A stretch of DNA of 64,000 nucleotides from assembly GCF_021155765.1 (NCBI RefSeq), contig NC_060118.1, forward strand, positions 10,537,646 through 10,601,645, read 5' to 3'. Made by a program: the position numbers and the translations under genes. Source of the stretch: Diprion similis (taxonomy: Eukaryota > Arthropoda > Insecta > Hymenoptera > Diprionidae). Below, piece by piece: positions 27,226 to 40,300 of the stretch. Below the pieces are notes generated by a model. The model saw only the letters and a list, made by a program, of their open reading frames with translations. It did not search any database and was not told where the DNA came from. Numbering within the stretch: position 1 is the stretch's first letter; the number at the start of each line of letters is the position of its first letter.

Positions 27226-30200
27226 ATGCCCCGCGGCGCCGGGGAAGGAGGCGAGAGGGCGAGCAGTGGTGGCGGATTCGGAGGATGGCTCGGAGGGGCT
27301 GCCAGAGCAATGACGGGAGGAGCTGGAGGAGGCTACGTTGTCCTCGGTGGCACGAGATACGGCCTCAGACTGTCCCAGGTGAGCCTCTATCTCGCTGTGT
27401 GTCGTTGTGTGTTGTTTTGGTTTCGTTTTTTACTTCTTTTTCTTTTTTCAATTTTTTAAGGAAGCATGAACGGTAATTAATTCTTTTCCCGAAAATTAAT
27501 TATAATTTTACAAGGATATATACATATATATACGTTATCTTAGGGTGGTCCTCATTAGGGACTTTTTCGAAATTTGACTCCCCCCTCCCCCCGCCCTTGA
27601 GATTGGATCGAAAATAAATAAAAAGAAATCTACCGAAAAGCACAGGTCTCTGTTTTAATCCTAAAGCCTAAATATTGTATATGTATTAGTTATTATTTGT
27701 TTAAGATATTTGAATACCTTTTGACCTTAAATAACTTTTGGAAAAGTAGATTTATGATAAAATGATAAAAGACCTTTGTTGTAGAGCGTTGAATCTACAC
27801 AATACAAAAATACTTTCTGCTGTTATCAGTTCAGTAATGTGTAAGAAAAAAAATTCAGATGTGAAATATAAAATCGCGGTGATCCACCTCCAAATATCAA
27901 CATTAAGAGCTGAAACTTGGACAGTAACTTTTTTTGTCATTTGAAACAGTATCTTCGACTTGAATTTTGAAAATAAAAGAGTCGATTTTTTTTATAGAGT
28001 TTCATACATACACTTGATTGTGATACTTACTATTTGGAAAAAAAATAATTTATAAGTGTAAGAAATTAATCGGCATTGATGCTACTATTTAACAAAAATA
28101 TCAGCATCGGCAATAGAACATCTTATGTCAAGTGTACAAATAAGTAAAATTTTAAGTGGGTACAGCTGACAGAATACTCTATAGACGATGTTGACGTTTT
28201 TATTGAATACTAGAATCAATGCTCACTGATTTCTGAAATCCACAAATTTTTTCTTAAATTTTTTTACAAATAATTGATCCTGTGACAAAATGAATACTGA
28301 AACTGTAAAAAAACAGGTGTATTTTGAATGGGAAATTTAAGTGTGATGGAGATCCGAGTTTTGAATCAAATTTTTATTTAATCTCTTGATCTGGGGGTCA
28401 GGCAAGTCAAAATTCCGAAAAATTCAAAAAAACGACCTCCCTAATATATATGTGTACAATAAAGTATTGCCAGTTTTTTGATCATCCTTCTTTATAAAAC
28501 CGAGTGACGAATTTTCATCTCTGTTCTTTTACCGGAAAACTATAATTCACTCGTTAATCACTCATCATTAACAAATATCTGAAAACAGTTTCTTAATGAA
28601 GTGAAACGATAAGGAAATTGTTTTTCCCGAGTGAACAATGGTTCAAGTATCCAAAGAAGACAGAGATAGACAAAGCACTATTGCACGATAAAATTTACCC
28701 CAGCAATTAAAAATCTGTTTGCACGAAAATTCGATAAAAAGAGAGTAAAAATAAATAAAAAACAAAAAAAAATTTCCACGTCGAAATTCGACAACTCAAA
28801 AATAATCATATCATTCATTGTCGAATAACAAAGTTCGTATAGACGAAAAAAAATTGAGCATGATAAGCGAGTTCGAAAAAGTGTTAAAAAAAAGAAAAAA
28901 AAAAAAAAAAAACGATGAAAAAAATAAAACAAAACACCAACCACACGCACACATATTTATTACTACATGGTGAAAACGGGTCCCTGCGGACCCCTAAGGT
29001 GACGAAACCCTGCCGACAGGAGAGCATCCCAGCGTCGAGTGGTCGGGATCAAGATTCGTCGCAGGATCGTCGGAAGAAACGAAACTCGCGAGAAACGGCG
29101 GGAGATTCGAATTCCCGGGAGCGTTTGACAGACAAGCCGGCTGGCGGCGTTGGTGGTGACAACAAGCCGGGTTTGGACCTGGCGAGCAGCGTCGCCGATT
29201 GCTGCTGCATCGGGCCCCGTTCCCGGCTGCCGCTTCCCCGCGTCTCTTCCTCGTCGACGGGGGCGACGCTCGGCGTCGGGGGCGTCGGGGGCGTCGGGGG
29301 CGTCGGGGGCGGTAACAGCGGAATTAGTAACGGGCCGCCGACGTCGCAGCGACAAGCGGAGCCACCGGCAACGGCGGGACAACTGCCGCCAAACTTGGCG
29401 GCTAATAATAAACAAGGAGGCGGTTTTCAGCCAGCCAGCCACGGATCGGCCGCGACCTCACTCCCAGCCTCAGTGGTCCACTCAGTGTCGGTGCCACGAC
29501 AGCTTGCCCAGTGGACCAAACACCAAACCCTCAAGTTACAGGTTGGTAGAGACCTCTTTTCGTCCACCCTCCGAGTGAGCCTCCCTCCTCCTTCCTCCCT
29601 CGCCGATCCTTCGGAAAGAAGTTCCATCGTCAACGGTGTACCGTTCCTTTCTCTTTCTTTTGCATCTATGTCTTAACCAATATCGATACATTGCACATCG
29701 AGGTGCGTGACTTTTGGCGGATTGTTGAATAAACGTCGCATCACCGTGGAGTGCGTTTTCGGTCAGCTGATAAATCGGGGTGTAAGTAACGACGAAACGA
29801 TGTGGGTACCTGCTCGTAAGGATGATGATAAATACGCAGCTGGTGTTGTGGCATATACTTGGGAGTCTGAGACCACGGGTGTATAGGTGTGGAGTTGGTG
29901 CAATATTTATAGCCTCAAGTTCAGAAATTTCTTGGATAACGATTCGCACAATGACGTAAGAGACGCGACGCGGCTCGGCGTGAGGCGACGACGACGATTC
30001 TTAACCGAGGAAATAATTGCTCTGGCATAACTATCGCTCTTCGATTTTGGTGTAACGTATGACGTCGAGTTTTGTCTTCTGCTTGGACAGGGTGCCTGAG
30101 ATTGCCAAGAAATTGTGTAACGCAACGAACGGTGGGATTATTCGTTCCGATATACCCAATTCGAGGATGCGGCAATTTTCCGCACCTTATGATACGTCGT

Positions 30201-33200
30201 AAGTCACGAGGGTGGGGAAGAATCGGAGCAGTAACGGTGGGATAAAAATTCGCGAAAAGCAGCAGCCCGATTACCGCTCTGCGACTTGCCAAAGACCTCG
30301 GGCCTCTGGATTTGCACAACTGTTTAACGCCTGTTTACGAAACTCCAGAATAACGGTGCTGCACACTCAGTTCAAACCGCTGCCGTCGCATTTTATCCGC
30401 GTGAAAACTCGTTTCAAAACTCATTTCCACGAATTATTGGCCGCAGGTGCGGAGTCACCATTTTACTTTTTGAATCCGTTCATTTCGAGTCCAATTGAAC
30501 TGTCTCCAAGGTTTTTGCACCCTGTTATTTATTTGTTTATTTATTTATTTTTTTCTTTTCTTCAACGGTGACAAATTTTTACTTCATTTCTTTTACCAAT
30601 TACCGTGCTTCACATTCATGGCCACAAGGTTGCCTCGTCGTTGTTGAAATATTTACCTTGACGCTATTTTCTGTCCAAATCAAAGGATATCTTTACCCGA
30701 GGGGGAAAAGAATCGGAGTAGGGGATCAAAAGAAAAAGAAAAGTCTGAAATACCTTGGAAAGCCCAATCACCAGTTAAAACTAACAATCGAAAGGCCACC
30801 GAGCTCGTTTGCCACGGTGAGAAAAAATACAGTTCGTTACTCTCTTCGCCGACAGGAGCCAGCTGTGACAGCAGTGGACCGTTTGCACAGATTCCGTTGG
30901 AGTGGGGGCGGAGGGGGGAGCGGCAAGAAGTCCTCTTCCAGCCCCCGCAGCGACAAGGCCGAGCGTCTCCGAGAGCTGACCGAAAAGCTGAAGGTCCCAG
31001 CGCCGGTACCACCACCCCGAAGGCCGTCGAGGTTGCACGCCTCTTCGCCGCCGCCGATTGGAGGCCATCAGCAGGTGAGTTTTGGGTCGATGCGATGACC
31101 TTGGGGGTGTTTTCTTTCCATTTTCTTTCTTAACACTTTCGACGAAATTGCAGAATCCGCAGACCCAGAATTGCGGAAGTTTCGAGGAGCGTCCGGTGGG
31201 CCTGAGGAGTTACACGTACAGCGAGGGGAGCGGCAGCAACAACTCCTCATCGTCGTCAGGAAATCAGTCTAGGACCTTACCTAGGAGTGAGAGTGTCAGT
31301 GAAGAGTGTGTTAGTGCAGCTGGAGACCCGGTTCTTCAGAGCAACGGCAACGGCAACGGTAACGAGACGAGTAACGGTGCCGGTTCCGTCAGACGGAAAC
31401 AGGGGAAGGGAAAACCACCCCTACGACACGAGGAGAGGATTGACAGTGCCGTCGATGACGGGAGGGTGCTTTCAAGTGAGGGTGGTAACAGTGACGCGAG
31501 ACACTTGCGCCAGTACAGTGATTCTGTTGTGGACAGTGCCCGAAGCCTCGCCGAGCTCTGTGAGGCCCCGCCGAACGCCGCTTCGGCTCGCGGATCGGAC
31601 CCGGAGGCCCGAGACGCCGTCACTCGCCTCGAGCCGAGGGGCCCGCTTCTCTCGTTTCACAGGAGCGGCGCCCCCTATAGAAGCGCGTCCTTCGGCCAGG
31701 TCGACTTCAACCACGGTAAGTCGGGGTGGAGACTCTCCGCACTGAGTGGGGGTGAAAGGTTGGAGGGTCGATTTTTGAAAATTTTTCTAAATTTTGAGTG
31801 GCTGAGGTATCGAAATTTCAAACATGCGAGAGTACATCAACGAAAGACGTTACTGATTGTAAATGACCGCTAATCAGTGATACTTAAAAAAATCAAGATT
31901 TCGAACAATTCATCTTTTGTTATATTGCATTTTCGCGTGTCTGAAACTTCGATACATCAGCCATTCCAAATATTGATCCTTTCAAGTTTTGACCCCCACT
32001 CGAAGCGAGGATATATTGAATATGGCGGTGAAAAGAGGCGAAGGAAACGTTTGAGAAACGACTGAAAATGTCGGTGGGATTTGGAAATTTATACATTTTG
32101 ACAATCGGTTGCTTTATTCGATTTGACTTCTGTAATGTGATTTTTTAATTTTGTAAGAATCAATTTATCGGGGGCAGTGTTATTGAAGTTATGGGCATTA
32201 ATAACCACAACATCCGGAAATGCACATAACACCGCAAAAGCCCTGAACCGATTAATAACTTCCCATTTGCGGTTCATCCACTCTTGACACATCGCGTCAA
32301 AATCCATCAATATCCATAACTCCTTTCAGTCGATTCTTATGAAAAAACGGTAAATGAATTGCAAACTACTTAATGTCAAATAAAGCAAACCTCTCTCGAA
32401 TTGGATAATTGGTTGTCAGGATATGGACCCTCGAAATTCATCCGCTTTGTCACCCATTTACTCGTACTACCCCGTCAATTGAAACAAGCAAACAACAATT
32501 GAAGAACCGAAATAAACTTCCTCCCTCTAAACAAGCCAAATTGCTTTTCTATGAGTCAAAGGAACCTATATTTTGTCAATACTTGATTAACGAGTGATGG
32601 TATGCCATCCCAGCCCCTTTTCCAACCTCTAACGACCCCTCATTTCGTCACTGCGCAGGTAGCCGACTCAGGGTTCAGCCGCATTCGAAATTCGAGCGGG
32701 ACGAAGGCCGCGATGTCAGGGCGAGCACCCTGCCGAGGCGTCGAGGGGAGGCGAGTCCCACCCCCGCCTCTCCGTCGCACAGTCCAAGTCGGCAAAGCCC
32801 CAGGGCCAGCACCACGAGCGTCGATAGCGCTGTAGGAAGTGCCGAAGGCCTCGGGAACCAGGGTCAGGAGGAGGTCAGGCCCAGGAGTGACGGCTCCGAC
32901 AGCCTCGCCACCTCCAGTGCCCTGACCAGCCCCGAACCCCCCGTTCCCGAGAGCCACGAGCCCCGGGTTGACCTCGTTCAGCCTGATCTACCCGCCCTTG
33001 AGTGTCTTCCCGACAATTCCGACGTCCTTGAAACAGCCGTCGAGGAGGTCGTTCACAGAGGTGAGTTCCTTCCGAGTTTGTGAAATTTTCTTTCTGTGTT
33101 CTTTTTTTTTTATCGTGAACAATCGTCTTGGAATCGGGTGTGAAATTTTCTGCTTCAAGATTTGCTAGAGGTTCTCAGATATTCGAAGGGGATTTACGGT

Positions 33201-34343
33201 TTCAAGTTGGCTGGTATTCGCGTAGAATTTATGTTGCTTCATAATCTGACTCACTGTTCTGGTATTTCACTATAAATCTTAGAAATTTGGCGAGAATTTC
33301 GATGAAATTTCACCGGAACGTTTTTTTTTTTTTTTTCATTTTTTATCTAGAATTCATCGTACTCGATCGAATAAAGTATAATATATCTACTTTTGAATTC
33401 AAGGAACTATTGTTCAGGGACCCTTTTTAGTATTTCATTGGCGTAGAAACCGAATCATAAAAAATTCGTTAGTAGGTGTTAAAATTTATTTCATAATCGA
33501 AGGAAGAAGAAGAAAAAAAAAATAAAACAAACAAATAAATTAATAATGTAAAAACAAAATCACGTAAAATCGAATCCGCGAAGTAAGGGGCCCCAGTTTT
33601 AACAATTATCGATCCGCGCTCCTTTTCCCAGACTCGAAGATCGAGCCGCACGAAGTTATAGTGACGCCACCGCCAGAGGAGCCACGGTTGAGTCAGGCCA
33701 GTGAGGGCAGTGAGGCACCGTCGGAAACGCCCTCGGAGGCTTCATCGCCGGGAAAGCCTCGACGGTACCGAGGCGACACGAGCAAGCGACGAAAAGGGGT
33801 CTACATAACGCAGTGGCCGGAACCCTCGGATGCGGACAGGAACAAACTCGCTGCCCAGAGCAGCGAGGAACGCGACGACGTCCCGGCGACGCCAAGCGAC
33901 CTTTCGGACTGCGAAGGCCAAACGCCACGGAGGTAAGGGATTCTCCTTAAGAAAAAAAGAAGAAAGAAGAAAGGCACCATCCAAAGCCCTGAGGTCCTCG
34001 AGTCATGAGTTCCACATGTTTTATCTTTTTTTTACCCAGATACAGCAAGCGACCGCTGCGCGGACCTTACGGGCAGATGCTCGAGGCCGAAATGGCGAAG
34101 CCTAGGACCCCGGACATCGGCCTGATGGACGGGGGCCTCAGACCCAGGCGCAAGGTGTCGGCCAACCTCTCCTACAGCGCCGGCACCAACAGCGGCTCGG
34201 AACCTCCGACTCCATGTCATCACAGGACCACGTCTAGCCCCAGCAAACTCGAAGGACTTCCTGGACCCAGTCCTGAATTGCTCGCCGAGCTGCTGAGGGG
34301 CTCGTCTGAACGGGTTGCTCGCGCACCGACGACTCATCGAAAT
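27226..34343 (+). CDS. ARHGEF17: RhoGEF N-terminal low-complexity exon block (residues 1-821)
   Basis: Seven exons with consistent phases (0,0,0,1,1,2,0) encode a Ser/Pro/Arg-rich region without a recognised fold. Notable parts are a Gly-rich start (SSGGGFGGWLGG), a Gly-Val run from a tandem GGGGGCGTC repeat near 29275-29312, KAERLRELTEKLKVPAPVPPPRRPS (a short helix followed by a proline-rich SH3-type motif), a basic KRRKGVYITQWPEPSDADRN segment, and a closing SPSKLEGLPGPSPELLAELL. The last donor (34343) is phase 0, as is the DH acceptor 20 kb away. Confidence 0.85.
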
Positions 34344-37300
34344 GTGAGTCTACTGGTTGATTTGATTTGCGGATACTGTGTGCGTGTGGAGGCTGACCTC
34401 TAGGCGTATCTACGTCAGGGAATTTCAAGGTCCGTAGACAGACGAGTCGACAAGGGAAGTCTTTGCTTGGTCGCCATTTTTGTTCTAATTTGTATACAGT
34501 ATTTGGGTTTTATACTACAGTCTGACAATGGCAATCGCCATTTTTGTTCCTACGGAAAATTCCTCATGCAAAGACCTTCCCTTTTCCACTTTTCTGTCTA
34601 CGGACCTTGGGAAATGTTTATTGGGATTCTAGCTGATGTGGAGCGACTTTATTCGATGGCTTGATCGTAACGAACTCGCGTTATTCGAATCGAGTGAATA
34701 ATTCGGTTGTCTCGATAGATTTCAGCATCGAGGAGAACCTCTGAGGGTTTCTTGTTCTCATGATTTTAGCGAGATTATTCTCTTCTCTTTCATTTATATT
34801 TTGCAACTGGTTACCTAACTGGAAACGAAATCAACTTCGTCTATGTTCCACGATCGAATTGCGCAGATGGTGGTCACGTCGTTTAAACTAGCTTCATCGG
34901 TCTTGTACCGCGCTGCGACAAATCGATAAGGGCGCATCTCCACGCGTCTGTTGCGTCGTTTCAAACCGACGCATAGCTGCGCAATACGCGTTAGACCAAA
35001 TTGGGTCGAACGACTCTGCAGATATTAAATGTATCGCTGCAGCGCAGCTTGCAGGGGAGCCAAAGTGCTCGGTGTTATTTGTAATCCCAAAGCTGAAGAG
35101 AAGTCGAAGAAAAAGAAAAAACGAGCGAAGAGGGGGGAGGGAATACACGTGGATAAACAGAAACCAATTGAGAGCGAGTTTAAATTACTTTTGGTTGAAA
35201 AATCGGTTCTTCGCGAGTTCTTTCTTCTTCTTCCTCCTACTGCTTATTCGTCAATATTATAATTTGCGCTATCTGCAAATGTTTACCGCGATTCTAACGA
35301 ACTTTGTATAAGTACTCGAGCAGTGGTTAAAACCCAAGATGGTATCCAAGGTATACGCGTTACACAATTTATCTACCTTGCGCAAAGTGTTCGAGATCAC
35401 TGATCGCGACCGACCATTCAGGATATCGAAAATTTGGGTTAAAAAAACGAGATTCGAAAGTAATTTCGACGGATCCGAGAGAAAAACGAGCCGACGATCA
35501 TCCTCCTTGGTCGAGATTCGTGCGCAAGCCACGAGACACAACGTGGCAGGGCATAATCTAATAATATTCGACGATATCTCGACGTCGAATGCCGTTTGGT
35601 CGGTCCCTGGAGTTCGTCGACGGAGGGATCGTTCGGGTCTCTGAGTCAGGGTTGAAGTTCCGATTTGAAAAGATCCGAGAGCGAAACTTGAAAAAGAGAA
35701 ACTTAAGCATCGGATTTCGGACCATCCTCTACTTCGATGTTTCGTCAAAGTCTGATTTCTGTTTTTCAAGCTTCGCCGTCAAAAAATTTGAAACATTTCA
35801 AATTCGGAATCAGGACCCAAGAGCCGGTGGTGGGCATGCAGACGCGGGGGCGAATCGAGCTCTTGGTCCCGGTGCTGCAGAAGATGATATTCCGGGCCAA
35901 AGATACACGTACTTTATACCTGAAGACAGCGCATCTGCGTCTCGCCGTTTTCTAAAGCACCAGAAAACCGAACCACGACCCAAAGCGACGATTTCACTCG
36001 GTCGCCAACTGTCTCGTCGCTTCCTCCGCCTCCCTCCTTCTCTTTTACCGCCCCCCGCGGCTCCATTTGACGCAATTTTCCGACCTTGCGTAAGGCCTGC
36101 GATTCGCGACGGGCGCCTAGTTATATACCAGCTTGTATATAGTTGAACGCGTATTCACACCTACGTCAAGAATTTTTTAGCAGTTTTTTTCTCTCATTTT
36201 TTTTCGATTTTTTTTTCGTTTTTTTTTTTTGCAGTTTTTGTTTCTTCGTTTCTGTAAGATATTTTTTCTTTTAATTTTTCCGACTTCTGCCTGTCACATA
36301 CTTTGGTTTTATAAATCTTTGTACTCATCTACGTTTCAACGATTCTATTTATAATATTTCGACTCAATGAATTTTAAGATTCATCCAATATTTTCACCCT
36401 TATGTTTTTTATTTTTAGTCTTCACTTTTATACACCAAGTGAAAAAATTTTTCACATCGATTGCCTACGGCGAGCATTTAAGTGTTATTATAATTATTGT
36501 CATTGATAATAATATCATTTATGCGTAATGTGCGTAATGAGGAAACGCACTGCACCGGAAATCGGAACTGCTGACTGCGAGTTGTTGGTATGGATATCTT
36601 TCCATTTTTTTTCTGTTTCATTTTTTTTGATTGAGCATATTTTTTGCATAGCTCATTCGCACGTGCACATGAATGCGAGTTTAATATGTTCAATAATCGT
36701 CACTCGGTGCGAAAATATTCTTGTATATCCTAAAAATTTATTGCCTGCGCTATAAGAAGTATAAAAATTCAGACGATCGAATCAGTTATGAAAATCGACG
36801 GAGAAGAAGGTAAACGGAAATCACACGAATTATCAGAAGATCAGAAATTTGGAGATTTTTAATTTTTAATACGAATTGTAAATTCAATTCAGCAACAAAC
36901 GAGTTGAAAATACATAACAAAACAAATTAAAATTGCATAACGAATCGGGGGGATGGAAGCGGGGACAAATGTTTTTTTATTCCGTAAAATTTTTGCTAAA
37001 AAAATTTCTTCTAATACAATTATTTCTAAGAGATTTGTAATTTTAATTACACCGCGTGCGATTACGTGCAGCAGATGTATTATGCAGATGTTGTATACAA
37101 CGTATATGCATATACATATAGGTATGTGAAAACCCTACGTAATCGTAAATTAAGTTATCGATCGAATTCCTCAGGGCTTGCCAAGCAGGCCCGAATGCAT
37201 CGTTCCAAGCACCCAAAAGTTTATTTTCGGGCATTTGGATTATAAATTTATATTGTTTTGGCCCGAAGCCCAGCTGGACAGACGAACGAATAGACAGCGT

Positions 37301-40300
37301 CGCGGTCTCCTCGTCCCCCCGTCGCCGCGATAATTATTGTCGTTCTTGTTGTTGTTATTATTACTGCCAAATTTCTGCGAACATTTCCAAGATGCGTTAA
37401 GAGCTATTTGCAGGAGTAATAATTTCCATAAAAATCAGAGCAGCTGTGCACAAATTCAGTAAAGAAATTTTCAAAAAGTTGTTGTTTTTTTTTTTTTTTT
37501 TCACAAAATTCGTTTTCGCCAAAAGTCGATGGCAAATTTCAGGATCAATTGTATTTCACAATTTCACTGGGATATATGTGAGCAAGTTCCCCCTAACAAA
37601 TTTGTGCATTACATTTGTTTATACAATACCGAATCACTGGGCGCATGTGTATATATATATATATATATAAGCACTTTTCACCGTTACGCTATCGTCGGCT
37701 AAAGGAAATATTTGAGTGTACAATCTCCCGAAGCATGCCCGTCTAGTAGTGCACTCAAGGATCTATACATAGATCACATATTCGGATCACAGCCTCATTT
37801 TCGGGGGTCGCGGTTTATAAAACCTCGTGAGATTCTCAGCTGGTTCGATGGATGAAGAATCTCCTCGATTTGTTGACGTTTCTCTTCTTCTAGCAGTTTT
37901 TTTTTTTTCTTTTTTAGTTATTTTTTTACTGTCAGTTTTCTTCTTTTTTTCCAAAGATTTTTTGGCAAAATAGTTAATTCACGGATTCCTCGTTTGAGAA
38001 GCTACCTCAAGTATTTGGTTCAAAAAGCTGATCAATTTTCAGAATTTTTTTACAAATACATTCGATCGACCGAGTCAAATTTTTACACTCAGTTACTACA
38101 AGGTTTTATGGAGTTTCTGTGATGGATTTTTTTTTTTCAATCAATAACGGAATTATTGTTGATACGAATAAACGAAAAAAAAAAACAATTCTTTCAAAAC
38201 GGCGTGGATCGAATTTCGAGATCTATTCGTTCAATTGACTTGAAATTTGGCCAAGTCCTTGATTATAAAATTTTCTATAGAATCATTGAATCGTTTTAAA
38301 AAATGGTCGATCATCGAAAATCGGACGTTTTTTTTCATCGACTGACTACTTTCACAGTTTTGGAAATTATTTAAAAGTATGTAATTTGTACAAAATTTTA
38401 TAATCAAGTAAGTTCGTGTTTACATTTACAAGTCAATCATACGAATAGATTTTAAGATTCGATCCACGCTCGTTTTAAAAAAGAACATAGTTTTTTGTGT
38501 CAATAATAAGTCCATTGTCAATTGACATTATACTAAAAAAATAAAAATGGAACAAACATCTGAAATTTCCGAAAAATCCGATATCCAATTGAGGTCAAAA
38601 ACAAAAACAAAAGAATGAAATCATGTTGAAAATTGACGTGTTTTTTTTGGATCGAATCCTTACGCTAGTGGCTCAACGCAGTTTTTCAGTTACGAATCCC
38701 GATAATTTTCCTCGTGGTTTTTGGGGTTACATTATATTGCAGACGCGACACAACGTCGTCGTCTTCGTCGGATTTCGAGTTGATATCCAGACTAAACACG
38801 CGACGCGACGGGGCGTCTTAGTAAATACATCGTTATTGCAAAAATATGTTTTGATATAATAATTTAATGGGGCGCCTGTCGACGTGCGGATTGCATTGCT
38901 TAAATCGCATCGGATAAAAGTGTCTGATGCTGTTTCTTCTTCTGCTTTTTCTTCTTATACTTTTTCGCACGCAGCATCATCGGATCGCCTTGAACCCGAA
39001 GAATTTCACTGGTTTGATCAATACTTTCGTTATTCACCTCGCAGGAATCGAGGACAAGGCTGATAGGCCAAAAGTTCATACTTTTTGGCGATTTCGCAAC
39101 GAGATAATAATCGCACATTGAACATTTTTACATCATTCGAATATAGAAAAATATGGGGTATCGAAATCAAAAAGAAAAGCTTCGACGTCGATTCTGCGTT
39201 TGAAATCGATTTGAAATACTTGAAAATCCAGTAAATTCCTTCGATTTAATTCAAAATGGTTCGTTTTATTCAGAAGAACACTTTTTACAAATCTTTAAAA
39301 CCAGATTCCCTTATTTCATTCTAATAATGAATTCGATATTTATTATGCAAAAGTGTAATATCGGTTTTTCAGAGTGAAACCGCACGAAATTTACTGGAAA
39401 TTCAATTACTTCGAAGCGATTTGTGCACAAGACTTCCAATTTTTGCATTCTCGAAAATGTCCTCTGATTGTGAGCTGATGAGTTGATACATATAATAAAA
39501 TGATAAATACTCTAAAAGTACGATCATTTTGTTAATTGATGAATTGATAAAAAGTGTCAATTTCTGATCTACGAGATTTTTTAATGGCAGGTTCACTTTT
39601 TCATTTTCATATTTTCATCCGAAATTTGACATGGTATAGTGATTTTGAAAAATTGATCTTGAGTCTTGTATAAAAAATCATTTTCTGAGGAGGCATTGTA
39701 TTCCAATCCAAATTTCAATTTTTCAATCACACCTTTCCCGCGCGTGAAACAAATAAAAAATATAAGGGATTCCAGAGCAAATTTTGCCCGCCAAGGACGC
39801 GTCGCGTCGCCTCGCTGGCAGCTTGACGCAGGTGGTAACTTCCGGCGTCGCCCACCAGGTGGCTGCGTCACCGAGGCAAAATTTCTGCCCCCGCTTCGCC
39901 CCTCAAATGAAACTATACACTCTTGGTTGACTTAAATTTAGAACAACCGCAGCCATAATATACGTGTGTGTATGTAAATCCAACTATAATGCCGAACAAA
40001 ATCTTTTAAATTTCATTTTTCCTTCCCTCGGAAGAAATGTTATTTTTTTTACTCGTCACCGTTTTCTCACAGTCGAAGAAAAAATTCATTTCAAATCGAT
40101 CGTTTCGTTTCACCCTGAATAACGTGCCATTTTTTAATCATCTAAAATCTATAAATAATAATTAATCAATCGATTAATTATATGCAGAGATCACTTGCGT
40201 ATTGCAAAGGAATTTACTGTTTTTTATCTCAATCATTCTTTTGTCGTACTATAGACAATTGAGATAGAGAGAGAAAAAATAATATATACATACATTATAC

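Noticed and set aside
28678-28950. Poly-Phe-rich minus strand frame, and many similar ones elsewhere
   Set aside because: These are translations of poly(A)/poly(T) tracts.
32640-32957. 105-codon minus strand frame over an N-terminal RhoGEF exon
   Set aside because: It is a shadow of the GC-rich coding exon 32659-33060, whose + strand frame fits the flanking splice phases.
35269-35769. 166-codon minus strand frame
   Set aside because: There is no family resemblance, no splice context and atypical composition. It overlaps open + strand frames in the same GC-richer patch.
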